Shown here piece by piece: positions 61,622 to 64,000 of a stretch of DNA of 64,000 nt. The notes beneath the pieces were generated by a model. That model searched no databases. It saw only the letters and a list, made by a program, of their open reading frames with translations, and was not told the DNA's origin. The translations under genes were made by a program, and so were the position numbers. The stretch is from Isoetes taiwanensis. Its lineage: Eukaryota > Streptophyta > Lycopodiopsida > Isoetales > Isoetaceae. The stretch lies in contig JAJEKV010000040.1 of assembly GCA_021234155.1 (NCBI GenBank), positions 7,246,438-7,310,437 on the forward strand, written 5' to 3'. How positions within the stretch are numbered: the first letter of the stretch is position 1; each line of letters opens with the position of its first letter.

Positions 61622-61809
61622 TTACAACCGCCACATCGCATGTAAGAGTCAAAGAGCTCGTAGTAGCTATGCAAGGAGGAACGGCCACAAACATCCTCTG
61701 GAAACGTATGGTTGGTACAACTCAAGTAAAGAAATTTTTAGAAGATCCGAATTATCGGTGATCGTACGACTGTTTTGTAACATTTAAGCAAGATTTCATT
61801 AATTAGAGA

Positions 61810-61838
61810 AATTTCGTTTTCTCGTTTGAGAACGAAAT
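61810..61838. repeat. hairpin 22 bp after the stop of the cassette B frame
   Basis: ATTTCGTTTTCTC, a GTTT loop, then GAGAACGAAAT: an 11-bp stem with a small bulge. It may be a processing or 3'-end structure, or chance. Confidence 0.5.
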
Positions 61839-64000
61839 AGGTCGTGGTCGTCTCATGCAAACTAAAAAATGGATGTATGCAACCAGAATGAAGCGTTAAT
61901 AATTAGTAAATCAGCTTGAAAAAATTACAAGCGCCAAAAATCTCCTGTACAACTATAGCCTCTAAGTGTCATAACATTAACTATGGGGTTCCAAAAGCAT
62001 CACTAATACTCCCAAAGATCGCCATGGCGATAGTTTGAGCAAGGCAAAATGTAAAGAGTTTACTGCTTGCAATTACCTAATATTAATCTAAAAAATAGAC
62101 AAATCTTGTCGGAATAATCGCGGTCACGATCTTTTAGACAAACTCTTGAAGCTGTCTTGGACGAGAAACAATCAAGAACACAATCGTCCAATGGAACCAG
62201 CTCCTTCACCATGTTGTAAATATATGATATCTTTGCACCGCTCTTATGGATGCCGAAGTTGCTATCCATTGCTATCCATCGCTATCCATCTCTTTGTCAT
62301 CGGTTAATGGATATTTTGGAAGGGGCGTGCTTTTCGGGTGCATTGGTAAGTGAGCCAGGCCAGGTAGCTCAAGTTTACCCGGCTTCACAGGCAACACCAC
62401 GAGCCTCTTACATTTATCATTGGGTCACGTAATATTGAACTCCCGGCCTTGCTCTCCCGGCCTTGTTCTTCATAAACCCAAAGGAAACATGAGAACTACC
62501 TTGAATCGACTTTGTTGTACATGCGGTTTGGCAAATGGGCCGGATTTTTGTCATGCTGCAATCTGCTAAATAAATCATGTATTTTTAACTTCCCATAGCG
62601 TCATGAAACTATGCATGTCAATAAAAATCATTGTGGCATTCTTAGACCGCAAGTGAAATAGGAATACGACTTGGTGACATGATGCACGATGTTCCTCTTC
62701 TCTTCGTTCCTTGCCTCTTTCCTCTTTTTATGATGGCGATAATGGCTTCAAAAAAAGCAATGGGAGATTGCCTTGCACTTGAGTCTTTATTATAATTGAC
62801 TTTAATATAATCAAAAATGTGTCAGCTATATCCAACGAATCGTTCGGAAAGATCCGGAAAACATGTAGCTAACTCTTCAAAACTCTGTATTCTATACGAT
62901 ATCCCTGATTTGGCGTGAGGACCGACACTTCCGCGATGCATCAATGAAGCGCCTTGTTAAAGAACTCTTTAGAAGGCTTATCGGCGGTTCCACATGATCA
63001 TCGGCCTTCCGCGCTGCCCGCTTGTGTTAACATGGCAACAAGTTTTGACCATGATTCTTCTTGCATGAAAGGATTTGCTTTTCATCCTTGAGTTCTTTAA
63101 CCTTCAAAAATTGTTGTCGACAAAATCCACATGTAAAACAATTTGGTGGGGGATCGAGACGGCGATCTTCTATAGCTGAAAATAAGAACACGCCTTCCAA
63201 GCGGATGATATTTGAAGGCTTGTTGGTCCTTGTGGGAGGCATCCATAAGCCTTGTGCTGATTCCTTAATCTTTGGAGCTTTTCAATTAGTGGCTTCTTAT
63301 ATCTGTGTCCGCTATAATGTCATTGCATTATATGGATAACTGAATATACTCCTTATTGGAGAGATTTCCATTTAGCACCCGACTTCTTTTGCTTTGCATA
63401 AGCTTTTAGCAAATTCCAGCCGTTGCTCGAAATTTTCCATCATAGAACAAAGAATTTGTGCAGCAAAAATACTATGATTACCAGAAATAATATAAAATTT
63501 CTTAGTTCAAGAGCTCCTGAATTTGGGACCAAGTGATCAACTTCACGCATTGATGTCCCATCAATTAATTGGGTCTACAATGCCATATTTGATCAGAAAA
63601 TGCAGGAATGAGACTCCCTAGCCAAAACTTTCATCTCGAGCTTCAAATACCTATAGTTCCCTTCTCATTGGCACCAAATCTCCTGTCAACAGCTCATCTG
63701 CTAGTACTCAATATTGTATCTATTGCTTGTCTAACTACAAGCTCTAGCATTTTGCTTGGCTTTTTGTTCATGCAGGTTTTGGTCTTAAGTCACAATGAGG
63801 AGTTGTGATTTACGCCCTCTCACAAAGGGCAAGGCACTTCATATTTCACTCGAGATTATCTCTCAAACTTGGTGCAGCTGGTGTGAAGTTTCTAGTTTTT
63901 GTTCACAAACTTGAAGATACACTTTATCATATTATCATTATCCTGTTTAAACTTATTTAACTCTGGTGGCTGCTGATATGGATTTTTCCCATCAGTCCAA
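61839..64000. other. no recognised gene to the window end
   Basis: Minus-strand frames at 62,060-62,269 and 63,027-63,242 look mildly coding-like. The latter has CFTCGFCRQQF, a CxxC pair, but I cannot assign them. GCTATCCAT is repeated near 62,261-62,290. If the 55,421 LTR belongs to a long element, its internal region would continue here. Confidence 0.3.

Larger units (their letters stand above)
58831..61787 (+). pseudogene. long decayed reading frame of unknown family, split by a solo LTR
   Basis: The ATG at 58,831 opens 94 codons (MATASFKRWYSAIPYATEV, then mixed globular sequence) to a stop at 59,113. Coding-like sequence then continues in shifting frames. An acidic E-rich run and a charged, probably helical segment lie near 59,145-59,260, followed by LSITSLTPIIMRGEEYLLPDI. 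Then come LPSEEEFIAIQERMGIRG near 59,552-59,605, RRQPPLATGQEPSTDTHIRT near 59,642-59,700, and a final part to 60,046. After the solo LTR (60,047-61,621) and its duplicated TTACA, the frame resumes in phase at 61,627 with an arginine-rich segment (KSQRARSSYARRNGHKHP) and stops at 61,785-61,787. Total length would be about 450 residues. I see no gag zinc knuckle, protease, RT or integrase motif, and I do not recognise the family. Confidence 0.6.

Noticed and set aside
1-64000. CRISPR arrays, operons, bacterial-type signals
   Set aside because: No regular repeat-spacer structure. Introns and plant gene families show eukaryotic nuclear DNA.

Overview
This is nuclear DNA of a land plant with a repeat-rich genome. 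The evidence is an intron-containing POLTERGEIST-type PP2C gene, a gene for a protein with a plastid transit peptide, remnants of a PLS-type PPR gene and of a plant myosin XI tail, and LTR elements primed by initiator tRNA-Met. I cannot name the lineage. A piggyBac-like remnant, long satellites and low gene density lean away from compact angiosperm genomes, but that is inference. Many decayed elements carry scattered indels and there is a 660-base N gap, so some frameshifts may be assembly errors.

Layout. 1-6 kb: AT-rich DNA with a cluster of mini-hairpins, one myosin XI exon remnant with a stop codon, and a tandem duplication of about 658 bp. 6.4-7.5 kb: a 38-bp satellite made of two 19-bp half-units with inverted arms. 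8-15.4 kb: minisatellites, a 155-bp retroposon with a perfect 10-bp target duplication, and a LINE tail. 15.7-18.5 kb: a Harbinger-like MITE with TAA duplications and a short non-autonomous LTR element. 19.9-22.6 kb: a PPR pseudogene and opposed LINE fragments. 24.3-27.4 kb: the best gene in the window, a four-exon PP2C of 946 residues on the minus strand. 29.2-31.9 kb: a satellite of about 415 bp. 38-40.4 kb: a decayed Ty3/gypsy pol on the minus strand. 42.0-42.6 kb: the gap. 43-44.2 kb: a possible diverged LTR. 50.9-52.7 kb: a probable two-exon gene for a plastid-targeted protein of unknown function. 52.8-55.3 kb: LINE 3' debris and a piggyBac-like transposase pseudogene.

55.4-61.8 kb is the most unusual part. 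A 1,495-bp LTR with an initiator tRNA-Met primer site is followed not by gag-pol but by two similarly built cassettes. Each has a pair of about 70-bp palindromic repeats roughly 201 bp apart, then a TATAAATA box, then an ATG 112-119 bp further on. The first ATG opens a divergent, broken histone H3-like gene. The second opens a long decayed reading frame of unknown family. A solo LTR of the same LTR family, in reverse orientation and with a perfect TTACA target duplication, later landed inside that second frame, which resumes in phase on the far side.

Apart from the PP2C and the plastid-protein gene, the window is mostly layered mobile-element history. I saw no tRNA, rRNA or CRISPR.
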